NCBI GenBank assembly: GCA_020746105.1
Contig: CM036632.1
Span: 5,394,001-5,458,000 of the forward strand
Length of the DNA stretch: 64,000 nucleotides
Direction of reading: 5' to 3'
From: Trogon surrucura
Taxonomy: Eukaryota; Chordata; Aves; Trogoniformes; Trogonidae
Shown here one piece after another: positions 13,500 to 26,400 of the stretch (the stretch's first letter is position 1; every line of letters begins with the position of its first letter). The notes beneath the pieces are model-generated. The model did not search any database, had not been told where the DNA came from, and saw only the letters and a program-made list of their open reading frames with translations. Both the position numbers and the translations under genes were made by a program.

Positions 13500-16400
13500 G
13501 TAATAATAGAGCATCATGCTCTAACCCCAGGGGTGAAGTGGTTGAGACTTTTAAGGTTGAATTGCCTGGTAATGTGATCTGCTCTCACAGAAGATGGATT
13601 TGCAAAATTCAGGCTTCAAAATTCCAGGATCAGTAAGACCCAGGAGTTATTATTCTGCACCTGAAGCTGGCAGAAGCCAGAAAAAAATAGTAATCTTTGG
13701 GTGTGGTGAGTGTGCTTTGTGTTAAGCAGAGTTGTGCTGCATGACTGCAGTGACAACTTGTACCTGCAGGTTAAAGGCTTGTGGGAAGGGGAAGTAAAGG
13801 GGTAATGAAATGTAGGGGGTTTGGTGTCTTCTCTGTGGTCTAGTCCAAGCGATTCACTCTCTCACGTGTGTAGTCAGGCCCGTGTATACACAGTGTGAGT
13901 GTGTGTTTGTAAGAGCTTCACTCGAAGGGCTGTGAGAACTGAAGTGTGTGTCTGCTCTTAATTCATCACTTCTTGGCATTGGGCCTGAAACCCCCAGAAT
14001 ACCAGTAACTATTAAATGCTTTTTACTAGGTTTTCTCTAAGAGAAATCTTTCTTTCCAAAGATAGGAGTATTTCTTGAAGGAATTCCTATGTTATTTTTA
14101 GTTCTCTTTTTGAAAATTTGTAGTCTGAAATATGGCTGTAATGAGGTAAATGTTAACATCCGTTATCCAGGTAGTTCCTCTCTTCTCTTTTCTACTTTGT
14201 CGTAGTGGAATGGGCTTTATAGTCACGAGTTGAAATATTTGGAATATGTTCGTGATCTTAAAGCTTGGCAGTTTCATTACGCAGACTTTACAATAGTCGT
14301 AAGTATGTGAGTTTTCCTTTCTTCATGCCTAGTTCCACCATCATATAGATTTATAGATGCCATAATTCAAATGCAGTAAAGCTTGTAGAAATTGATGCTC
14401 CTCAGGTTCATGCTCAAGCCACAGAGTGGATTGTCCCAGTGTGCACAAACCTCTTTGTTGCCTCTGGCATCCTTAAAAATGCTCTTTTCTTGTGTTGCTG
14501 GGTGGGAACTGGCAATACTGACTTCAGTGACCTTTAAAGCATTAGCAAGCAGAAGAACGTAGTGTGATATTGATCAGTATCAGCTTCTCAGAAAAGGAAC
14601 TCTGCAGAGTTTGGGACAAGCTGATAAAGAAGTTAGCTGGTAACATCAGATGAATTGGAAATTTGCCTGAGTTTATCTGTCTCAGATTGTTACTTCATGT
14701 TGTCTTTTGATCACCATATTGCTTACCACCAGACCACAGGATTAGACGACACTGACAGAAAGTGTTAGGTGGCTGTTTTGTTCTGTTTTTTAAGATGTTT
14801 CCATCAGGGGCTCTGGGTTGTTGGAGGGAGATTTCCTGAATTGTTTCACTGCAGAGGTCAAAAGTGTATGACGTCTTTGGGCAATAGCAAATTACCTTTT
14901 CTTCCTTGGGTGAAAGCATGGAAGAGCCTGGGAACCAATTGCTACACCCCTTTATTTATAGAAAACAAATTATAAGTTTCCTTTCATGGGTATGGATTAA
15001 GGGCTACATGGAAAATTTCAGAAAGGAGCTGTGTTCTCTGGAGGTTTGTTTTGTGTGATGTCAACCTTTAAGCCTTTCAAAGACTTTGCTAGAAGCAGGA
15101 TTCAAAGACCTGATATTCTCCTTGTGAAGCAAAATTTTACGCTTCACTCAATTGTGCTTGCCTTTCTGACTGCAGCCTTGACTGACGAATCCCATCTGTT
15201 TCGAAATTTAAGGGAAAAGTTTTTTGTTCTAGCAAGAATCTGAAAACTGGAAAGGGAAATTGAGGTACAGGCAAGACTGCTGGTGCCTCATCATCAGGAG
15301 CAGCAACTAATCAACTGCCCGTAGATCAAAGAACTGGTCGATAGCAGCTATTAATAACATCTAACATAACGCTCTGCACCCTCCCAGCTCTGCTGAGCCT
15401 CTGTACAAATTTTAGAACTGTTGACACCTGCATGACTCATCTCACAAGCAGGGGAGACGGCAGGAATGAGGCACCTTGGAGCCTCGGTTGTGTCTGAGAA
15501 ACAGTCTGTGGTGGGGAGGGCTGGGAAGGCAACGAAGAAAGGAACTTCAACACGTTCAAGTCAAAGTGGGGCAGGGTCAGGGCATCTCAGGAGCCCCTGG
15601 TGTGGATGGGCTCGGGAGGGCAGCCCAGCCTGCTCGTACGGTAGCGAAGAAGAATAAGAGCCTGTCTGCGAGCATCATGCGCGTGGTGGCAAACCAGTGA
15701 CGTGCACAACTATTCCGGTGACATCCAGGTAACGCCTGGGGATGCTGCAAGGAGAGAGAGGGATGGATCTGAGCTGAAAAGGCCTGGCTGACGCTATTGC
15801 TTTTTGCTAGGCTGAGCTGGTTAGTGTGGAAAGCAATCAAGACCCTCAGTTAAGAGAGGATATGCCACTGCAGATGACCACGGTTATGCCTGCAGAGGAG
15901 CGCTTCTGGCAACTCGGCGTGCGCTGGGAATGCTGTGCCCGTGTTGCAGGAGCAGCCTTCGCCCAGTCCCTGTGCTCTGCATCTCGACTGGTATCTCTGT
16001 GGTTCGGGAGCATCCTAAATTTAAGAAAGTCCTTAGAGGCTTTAAAAAAGCCCTCTTGCGTTACATTTTGTAGTTTCTGGCTTTCAGCTTTGTTCACAAA
16101 CCTTAAAAGTCACACCATGCACTGTGTTTCTCTTCCCTGACTTCTTTCATAACAGTTTTTTTTTCCTTTTTTAAATTTTTTTTTGCTTATTTTACCAAAA
16201 TCTCTTTCTGTACTCCCTAGCAGAGAGACATTAAGTAGATTTTTTTCACTTGTTTCTTCTGGCTGCCCTAATCTGTTACCAACTGCCCCACCTTTGAACA
16301 AGCCGTAGAGGGAAGGAGTGATGTTCTTAGCAGGGATTTTTCCAAGCTCTGAAAATGAAGATTTTCTCATCCATTCCAGCAGGAACTCTGTGTGAGACAG

Positions 16401-19038
16401 GAAGCTCTCTGGTGAAGACAGAATGAGAGTGATAACACAGTAGAAAAGAAGAGGAAACCGTGTGGGACTAGGAAGATTTTGGGCTATAGCAGCAACTTTT
16501 AACTCCTTAGTGCGATGAAACCTCTAGTAAGTTCTTTGCTCGCTGTATAAATGGAGGTTGGAAGCTCTTTAAAACAACACAGGGAATGCGAGAGAGATGC
16601 ACAAGCCCTGGAGAGTTGTGTGTGAGTAGTTTATTAATGTCTGGTGGGAAGGAGTTAGGTGAGACAGAGTCGAGCCCGGCTCCCTTGTTCCCCAGCCCTT
16701 GCTGGGCAGGGCAGCTGCTGGGAGCGCGGCTGTATCCGCACCGCAGACATCGCTGGGCTACACACACCTTTCCAGAAACTGAAATACAGGAGGATACTTT
16801 CACCCCAGATCACTTCAGAGACGCAGTCTTGCTGTGTAAGAGCTAGTCCTGGTGTGGCAGAGGAGTGGAAGGCTGAGAGAGGCTAATGGGGAAGTTTTTA
16901 AATCCCCATCATTGATGACCGAGGAGAAAAACTGGATCTCTAATGCATGGATGTGTGAACACATAGTGTGTTGTGTGACTGAAAATGATTGCTTTATCCT
17001 CCCCAGAACTGCTGCCCCCAGCCCAATCCCCTACTCCACAGCGCTGACCTGTCTGCAGAGGTTGAAGAAAGCACTTTACAGAGTGTTGAATGTAAAGCAT
17101 TCAACATGTAAAGGGGGACGTGCAAAGAAAAATGTCCTCTGAAATGGTGGCTAAAAGAGCAAGCAGGCTGTGTCAGCCTATTTCATGTGGTTAATGAAGT
17201 GTCACTCACCATCTTTTTAAAAGTGTGTTTTAGAACTGAAGAGGGAATGAGTTTGTCCCTGGCCAGCCTGCTATAAATACTTAAAATAAACAGAATCGTA
17301 GCTGTTTTTATATCACAGCATGAAGTTTTGTTCTGATGCTGGTGATATTAACAGTTTTCTTGCCAATCTTAGTTAACTTTTCCTACCTTAGCCTCCATTA
17401 CTTCTAATTTCAAGGTAAATATGACAAAACAAGAAGCTTCTGTTCATGCAGCAGCTACTGTGAAAAAGCTCTGATGTGCGGCTTAATGTTTGAGAAGTTA
17501 AATCCAGCTGCACAAAAGAGAAACCATCATAAATATAACTCCATTAATAGCGATTTTATTACAACACACTTGGCTCCATATGAAACTTTAATGAAGAGAG
17601 ATTTGCAAGGAAGACTCATGCTGACACCTTCAGTGGTCTCCAGCATTTTTTACATTGAGAGATTTACACTGTCTGTGAGCACCATATGTACTCTAATCAG
17701 TTAATTATGAGTCTGACAGTTTCAGCACATGAAATGCCATATGTTCTCTGTTTTTGCTCCACCACAGGCATTACTGGTGACCTCAAAACTCATTGACCAA
17801 ATATTGTCACCTCACCTGCACCTGGTAACTGCAGCACATCTGCTGGTGGTGAAAATTGGACATTGTTGATTCTTGTGATGTGAGTCACAAATGTGCTCCT
17901 TGCAAAGGGAGTTACTTAGCAGTCACCCTGGTGTTTAAAGTGCTTAAATTTTACGTGCAGATGCAATAAAATGTTTATTTGAGCAGTTAACTGTTCCTCT
18001 TTGCCTCTCACCCAGCTTCCCCCGTCACTGCTTTTCTACTTTGCCTTCTTTTTTTTTTTCTGTATTTGATCCATACTTTATGTTTGTCTTGCTTTATCCG
18101 CCCTTTGCCATATTTCCTCTCCCCCTCAAAGGTAAATTGCTTCTTGGCATAGCAGAAGGGGTTTCTGTGATGATGGGAACTTTACAGAGAAATTTCCTCC
18201 CATCTGTGCAAGATTCAGAGGAGTCTGTTTTAATTTTCAGATTTCTTCTGCCTGCTTTCTCTACCTCTCTGCTGCCATCCAACCTTTGCTCACTGTTGTT
18301 TTTCCTCGGTGACAACTGTAAGAAGCAGTGACAAGATTACTCTACTCACTTTGGATGCCCATAAGGAGCGAATCCGAGTCACTAGAGCTTTCCTGCCACT
18401 CCAGAATGGCATATGTTTCACTTGCCCAGACTTCTGCTGTCATTGTAGCATCTTATCTGTGACTCATGTGGGAGAAAACAGGCTCTCTCTGGAGATGATG
18501 CTAATGTGCTCCATGCATCAGCTACCACTGATTGCTGAAGCAGTCACAGGGCTGGACATCATCTTCTGACAAAGCAAACACCTTGTCGAAATAGCATTTT
18601 GAACCCGGGCGCTTTGGCATCTCTTGGCAGCCTCAAGCCTTCCTGGGAACCACCGCGGTTCTTCGCCTTTCTTTTCTAAAGGAGAGTAGGTCAGGCTCCG
18701 TGTCCTCCAGCAGTCGTGCAAAATGGATTATCTTGGGTTCTCTCTTCTTTCACACATTTCATCTTCCTTCAGACCTGAGTGACCTTGTCAAGTCAGGGAG
18801 CCATTAGTTTCCTCCCCTCTTACACTTGCCAGTGGCTGTGTTTTGGGAGAGCACCTTGCAAATAACCATCCTACAGAGGAGGAATTCAAGTCACGGAGGG
18901 GCTTAATGATTTGTTAAAGGTGACAGTCCCTGCTCTGTGGAAGAAGAGTGCCTCTTAAAACTGGTTAGTGCTGCAGCAGAGACTCTCTGCCTGAGACTTT
19001 TTTTGTTGGGTCAAACTAGATTTTAAAACTTGTATTGC

Positions 19039-19056
19039 TTTTTTTTTTTTTTTTTT
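19039..19056. repeat. Poly-T run, 18 bp
   Basis: This is an uninterrupted mononucleotide tract within the 26 kb intron. No associated retroelement was recognised. Confidence 0.9.
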
Positions 19057-20395
19057 GAGGAGATTCCACATTTTGGATCTGTCCTGAAAGTTGGTTAGTA
19101 ATTGATCAGCAGAAGTCTTCCATGGCACTGCCTTATACTGGAGATACTCTGCACAAACCAGCATTATTTTCACTACACGTAGATTTTTACAGCTCTTTTT
19201 AGTGTGTGGATGATCTGGCAGTCATTCTTAAAATGACTGTAACTTGGCAGTTCTTAGGGACCACAAGCCTCCATCATTCCTAAGAAGTGAGAATGTCTGG
19301 GCACCAACTTACATAGAGTAAACTGTATCATTAACTAAGACAATATCTGCACCTTTAGCCTATGATAAATTGCTTTATAGACAAGCCCCCCTGAAAAATG
19401 ACCAGTTGCAGAACCACGGGCAGCTGTAAGCATCCTTTCGCCGCTCCTGGATGCATGTTGAAGTAGGCTATTGAAGTGCATGGGACAGAAAAGCATTTTC
19501 TCTCTCTCTTGGCTTCTCGTGCTTCAAGTGCAGTAAGGACAAGGGAAGACATTGTAATTTCCATCACCTCTTGCTGAAAGTCATGCTCTTGATGTAAGTG
19601 TAGTCTGCAGCACTCTGGCCCTACTTCTCTTCCTGACTGGATCATGTCTTGACTCCCTCCAAACTTAAAAAATTCTAGTAATAATAAATATAAATTAACA
19701 ATGTAGGGAGTTTAGAATGGACTCCTGCACCCTCCAACGTCTGAAGTATTTGAGTGTGCAGGAAGCCCACCCAGCCTAGGTAAGACCATGCTAATACCAT
19801 CAGCCGGCTGTCTGGGCGGGGTGCTGAGAGGATGTGGGAGTGCACCTGTACTCAACCTCTGAAGGATCTTACTTCAGCCCCTTGGAGACCGATAGATGCC
19901 AGCAACAAAAAGATTTCTCCCTTCCTCTGCAACCTCTGTTCCCCTAAAAGTCCTTTTGATATGAACAAATCCTTCCGTAGCCCATTCCAAGCACGAGCAA
20001 GGCTTGCCCTAGGAAGTTGGGATAAGCTTCAGATGTACCTGGCTGTAGGAGACAAGAGAAACAGATGAACTGGGACTAAATTCCTTCACAAGATTTAAAA
20101 TTGGGTTCATTCTTAGTGATGTTTTGGAAAGAGCAGATAACTGATGTGCAGCTATGAGTCATGTTTACCACAATGGAGCGGGGGAGAGCGTTTCGTATGG
20201 TGCTGAGTGCTTTAAAACCCGCTACGCTGGAGAGCCTGCGCGCCTGTGCCTAGAGATACAGGCTCTGCAATTAGATGTCTTCAAGTAGAGGAGGAAGCAA
20301 GAATATATTTGGAGTGGGAGCAGTGGCCACATCTATGGCAAATGGCAGCAAAGACGTTGTGTAAAAGAGCTGCTTTTGTGCAGTCTGGTGCATGT

Positions 20396-20435
20396 CAGCC
20401 CCCGCTGCCGTGTGCAGCTGTGGCAGCAGGGGCTG
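20396..20435. other. GC-rich hairpin, 14-bp stem with 12-nt loop
   Basis: The left arm cagcccccgctgcc (20396-20409) and right arm ggcagcaggggctg (20422-20435) pair at 13 of 14 positions around a 12-nt loop. The stem does not extend into the flanks, which makes a microRNA precursor unlikely. Confidence 0.6.
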
Positions 20436-23400
20436 CAATAGGGATGCGAGCAGTGCGGCGGTAACGTGTCTCTTCCCTCACAGGCAGAAGATGGAAGGGA
20501 AAAGGCAAATTAAGCATCTTTGGGGAATGGGATTAGGAACCGGTAGTTTCCAGCTTCTCAAAGGGAAGGCTTTGGAAATGTAGAAATAGGTTCCTGTATC
20601 CTATGTTGGACTGTACTGGTTTCCTCACAAGCCAGGCAGGGCGGAGAGGAGGGCTGGGAGTCAGCAGGCAGATTTCTGGACAAGTTCCTCTTCTATTTAC
20701 CCCATTTTCCAGTGTTGCCTTCCACAATTACAGAACTGTTTTTTGGGGTTTTTTTTGCAGAGTTAGAGAAATGTTCATCACACAGAACAAATTGTATTTT
20801 GCTTTAATTCAGAGATTTAACCTTTCAGCATCTCTTCCCATCTGGAAGGCCAGGTGATTTTATGTAGCGCTGCTCCCATCCACGTAGACTGTGCAACAGC
20901 AGCCCGTGTCACTGCTGTGCCGCACGGCTGGTGGCAGCGTTTGGGGGTCCTCGAGTCATCCTTGGACGGGAGCAGTCAAAGCTTCCCAACAGCTTCCAGG
21001 GTACGTGATCTCCTTCTGGAGCAGGTGATGGGATCCTGTTGGATCATGCAATGCCAGATCCTCCGGAGCACTTCCAGCCCAAAGTTACCTGAGGTGTGCG
21101 ATGTGTGTTCATGTGGCTCACCACCAGATAAATATTTTGGTGCCTGGCTTATTAGGGACAGAGAATTGGCCAGTCCCAGCCAATTTCTCTCCAGCCTAAA
21201 AACCAGCTTCATTTACATTTGATTTCCCAGGGGTGATCTCAGGACAGTGCATCTCATCTTTTTCGAACTATATTGGTGATTCAGGCTTCAATGCTGACAA
21301 AGGCAAGAGGTTGATATTAAATGTCTCCCAATTATTAGAACTACTACTGAGGAACATTCTCACGTTGATGAAAGCTTTAACAGCTCGTGAAAGCCAAGCA
21401 GTTCTGGGGGAGAAAGGAGGTAAACACCCTGTGAAAAAAGTAAAAGCCAAGATTGCACTTCAGGACAGTGTTTCGCCCAGAAGATGCTGTGGAAATTTTA
21501 GCTATCTCCTAGCTCTGCAATGCATTAATGACATTGAATAGTGCTCGTCCTGGCATCTTAAGAGTTGTTCTGAACTTGTTGAGATTTGTTGATTTTTATA
21601 ATGATTGGATTTGAATTCTGTGATTTGCAGTGCTTCAGTTCAGAATAATTACATAATCTCTGCATAATTTTAAGATTTAAAGTATGTATTTGTAAGTGTT
21701 TTCCTGTCATCTTTTAATTCACGATGATGGTCTCCTGTAAGAAAGAGGGATTAGTATTTTTAATGATTATTTTCTGTTTAAAAACATGCCATAAAGATTC
21801 CAGAGATTTACTGCAGGTCTTGTTACATGGCTCAACACATTTCTGCCCACTGCGTTTCTCTGGGCTCCACCTACAGAGTTTTTTTGCAGTCTGGTTACCA
21901 AATAGTTATAATGTATTAACAGAAAAAGTGCTTTGAGTAAACATCATCAGCACAAGCTTGTTCCCATGATTTTGTGGACCCTAACACTCCTGCTCGTTGC
22001 AGTTTACAAGGATTGTAAGGCCCACTTTAATATCCTTAATACTTTGGTTATTGTGGCAATTAGAACAACGGTAGTTGCAGTCTTGGTTTTCCTTTTGAAA
22101 CCCATTGATTCTTTATTTTGGCCTTAATTGCTGGTAGAAGAAGTGTTTCTTCAGGGAACTAATTAGTCTAAAAAGCCTGGTTCAACGAAGCACTTGAGCA
22201 GAGTTAGTTGAATGGTGCCTAAATGCAAGAGCCAGTTGCATTTGTTTTATTACATATGCATAATTATTCATCCTTAGTACTTCTGCTTAGTTGTGAGTTG
22301 TATTTGCTCCAGTAGCTTCACCCTGGCTTCCCCGGTGGACTGGTGAGCCCAAAGGCTGCAGCGTCTCCATTTCCCCAGTTCGGTTTCATATTAGGACCAT
22401 GAATAAGAGTAAGTCACAACTTGAACAGAATTTAAAGCAAAGTGGCTGGAATTCTCTCTTTATTTTTCTCTGTTTCACTTAAATGTGAATAGCTTTCCAG
22501 TATTTGGAAAAGCCTGGGAACAGAGTAGGTGAAAAAGCCAGCTGGTAGCGGTTGTCACCAAGCTGTGACTAAAAACTAAGCTGTTGATACAGATCTGCTC
22601 TGTTCAGGGGTGGTCCAGGTAAATTGTAAGGAACAATTCTGTTCTCTCAGAGGCTTTGCACTTTGTCCATTTACTTTAATCAGCGTTAATGTTAAACGTG
22701 CTTTGGTTGGGGTAAAAGTTTTTCAGCAAGATGAACTGGAAGTCCTAGGTTTTGGAAGAAGCCACAGTCTTCCTGTAACACAAGTTTGCAGCATTACTCT
22801 TTCCTTTTATTTATACTGTTTAATAAAAGAGGCAGTATGACTGTCCAATACGTGTGCCGTGAGTCCAGCTGTGGTGACAGTAACATAGATATGAAATGTG
22901 TGGCACATCGACCTGACATATCGAGCTGATTGATGTTTTCAATTTGTTTAAACGGCCATAATGGCTAGAGCTTTGACAGATGTACACTCAAATTTCTGTT
23001 CTGTTCAAGACCACATTATAACCAGAACTGATTTCTGGTTTAAAGCATTGATTTCTCTCTGTTCTGTGTTCTTGTGCCTGCATTCCACACGTCAGACTCA
23101 CAAACATGGATTCTTACAACTTTACTTCCTATTAGAAAGTGGTTGAAACAGCTCATTTTTCATCAGAAAGTTTCTTGGAAGAGTTGCCAAACCTAAATAT
23201 TTTTTAATTTTTAAAAGAAGCCAACGAGGAAAAAAATCACATAACCGTGATATATTCATAGTTATGAATGTGAACAGAGTAATGATTTTGTAGAGGGTAA
23301 GTAAAATATCTTGTTTGATGGGAGAGTTTTCTGAGGAGTCTTTGTGTAAAGCCTGCTGCCGTACATTATTTATGTACACAGAGAAATGCTGAATGTCTGT

Positions 23401-26400
23401 ATCAGTATTAATTTATGGGAGTGTCTCTTAAGAGTCCACAAACTCTGAATTGTTCTTAAAGTCAAAGCTGTGCAATGCAGTTGGGAACTGGCCTAATGGT
23501 AGAGACCATAAACCGATGATCTTTATGTGGAAAATATTATTGTTGAGCTGGTGGTTACCAACCCTGCCTTTGGCAATTATATTCTGACTGCTCTTTGAAT
23601 TTGTTTGCGGTTGATACAAACGCAGTGTTCTTCACTTGCTCATCACCTGGTTTATTCCCTTTTGCAAAAGGTCATTTCATTAGTGGAAAATGCAGCCTTA
23701 GGATAGATCGGTTCCCTGACCCCGTTCTCAAATATTCAGATAAAATGTGTGCTACTTTGACCTCTGTGGATCTAGTTATACCTAGCAAAATAAATTTACT
23801 GGTTTCTGAAGCATTCTGTGACCTTTTGGATTAAGAAAGGTGTTAGGGACAGCTAGGAGGGATGACTGTGGTGACAAACCCCTGTTTCTCTGGGTGGGGA
23901 CGCTCAGGCAGTGGCTGAACCCACGTTCACTTGTTATTTGTGGGTGGGAAAGGGGCAGAGCACCCACTCGCGGAGCGCTGCAAGGAGACCCCGCCTTGTT
24001 CAGAGACCCTCGTCCGGAGGTACCCGGGATGGGATGGAGATTGCTCTGCCTGTGCCGTTTGCTCAAAGATCATCTGAGTGTACTTAATTGCATCTCAGCT
24101 GCAGCGTGGCAGCACGCGGAGCTGTTGAAAAGGGAGAAGTTGTTAGCGTTCTGTATGGTATTTATTTAAAGCAGAGTTGCTCATTGAGCTTGGCAGAGGC
24201 TGCCTGGGGGCTCGTGTTGAGCGCAGAACTACCTATGCAGATGTATGTCCCGTTCCTGGGAATGTTTATGACAGTATAAAATATGTGATTAGTCTTAACT
24301 TCTTTCCACGTACGTGACAGCAAACATACCCAGGCTTGTTTGAAAGTGTCAGTTAATTTTCTTAATTTATTATTGCTCTCAAAAAGCACAACGTAAATAC
24401 GTGTATGGATACATACGTGTTCCCAGTGTGTGTTCAGGACAGCATATCTAAAAACTCTTGACAAGTGGCTTAATGCTCTTAAAATAACATAGCGTCCCAA
24501 ACTAATTCTACAGGGGTTTATTGCTTTGTTGTTTACGTATGTTTCTGAAGACAGTAGATGAGACTACCACGGCTATATAGAGAAATGACATTTCCCTTCA
24601 CAGTGCAGCGTGACCTTATCGCTCACAAGTGGCATTTCCTCTCAAGATAATGAGCACCTTTTTATTTAGGCCAGGCTAGACCCGGCTTCGTTGTATCTGA
24701 TTTCTACAGCCCATCAACACTTTACAGATCACTGTAATTATGGTGGATATTAGTTCCTGTTGCATTCCACTTGCTCTTTGGATTCCACTTGTTCTTGTTT
24801 CTGAGCAGCAAAGGGGACTGAGGGAGGGAGGTGGCCGCAATCGAGTCTTCATGAACATCTGGGAGCTGCTGTGTGGCCCGACTACGTCCGCTCCTCCAGC
24901 AGTGTGCGTGTTATCTACCCTTCCTCTGGCCTCTTTCACAGAGAGTGAGGCAACCTTTTGGCATCTATCAGCCCAGGACGGATGTGAGAGCTGGTGTTGC
25001 CCTGAGGTCAGCACTTTTGGGCAAAGGTGACTCCTCATAGCTGTTTATCTGCTTGGTTAAGTGAAAGAACATTTAAGCGTGAGCAGAAGGTTAAAGAAAA
25101 AGTGTTCACAGTCCTTACTTGCAAATATTTACAGAAGGGAGCTCGCTGTCATGCTCCGTGTTGCCTTACCCCGGCTCTACTGCTTGATTTAATTCCGCCC
25201 GCAGCGTTACCTGTGTGTGTTCTCACCCCAGCCCTTGTAGTGCCCATCCACCAGCGAGCCCGTGAACGCCTCTTGGAATAGAGCTCCCAGCCTCGGAGCA
25301 TCCCGTGCTGGGCGATGGAGGAGCAACTCGATACATCTTGTACCTCCGTGGCGGGAGCTAATAACTGAGATTATCTTGGCGTATGTTCTCACTTCTTTCC
25401 TTTCCTTGCCAAATGGAGATCTTTTCTGTTTCTATAGCGCCGCTTTGCTAGACAGGCATTCAGGTGCGGGGAAACTCAAAGGTTTCTAATGGGCCCATCA
25501 AGCTGTTTCACCTTTTGCCTTGTCAGTCTGTATTTGCCAGAGCGAGAAGCGATTGTGAGCTGCTGGATTGCTTTCCTGAAATGAGTTGCTGTTTGGTTCG
25601 CTCGGAGAAGATAAACACTCGCATCTCAAAAATATCACCCTGTCTGGCATCTTTGTTGGCAGTCTCAGCAAAAGGGCCAAGGAACGAACGGACCGTGTCT
25701 AAGAAAATTGCAGTGCTCCCTCTGGAGTTAATCCTTTCAGCCCAAAATTGAGAAGCACTAGTGGGGCGAGGTGAGGCAATACACACTTCTGTTCCTTCTG
25801 CTCTGTCTGTTTTATGGATAAACAAAGGACTTTGGCACCAGGTTGATTAATCCTGCACTTTGCCCTCACAGTAACTCTCCTGCAAGTTTTTACAATGAAA
25901 ATTAAACTGATGCTTGACAAACACAGAGTACACATCACGCCTCTGCTATGCAAGGATGGTTTGTTCACTTCTTGTTCTGTTCCTGTCACCACCTGTTAGT
26001 GTTTTGGGGGTGTTTTTTTGTTTGTTTTTTTTACCCCTTGCATATCCTTTCCAGACCCTTTTTTCAGTAAGGGAAAAAACTAACTGGTGGCGTTTAGAAG
26101 CTTGACCATTTTGACAGAAGCCTTCTCCGCCTCCCTGCTGGAGGAAATAATTTAACTTTGAGAAAGCTGTAAATCTGTGCGAAGCTGTCGTGGGATAAGC
26201 CTCCATCCCCACAGAGGAGAAGGCTCTGAGGAGATCCTGGACTGCTTCCTGGTGGAAGGGAGGACCTTAAAGCTAGTCAAAACTCCTTGGAAAGAGAAAA
26301 CAAAGTTTTCTGCTTCTTGGATTCTGTGAGAGCCTCCTTCAGGCTTGAAAGAAGGAGCACAGGATTAAGAGGAGTAATTAAAGAGGATAATTAAGTTGGC

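Noticed and set aside
13859-13910. Short GT-rich stretch as a microsatellite
   Set aside because: The GT runs are interrupted and only a few units long.
26215-26300. Possible CR1 fragment (gagaaggctctgaggagatcc)
   Set aside because: One CR1-like phrase matches, but the flanks do not follow CR1 order, so the match is too short to call.
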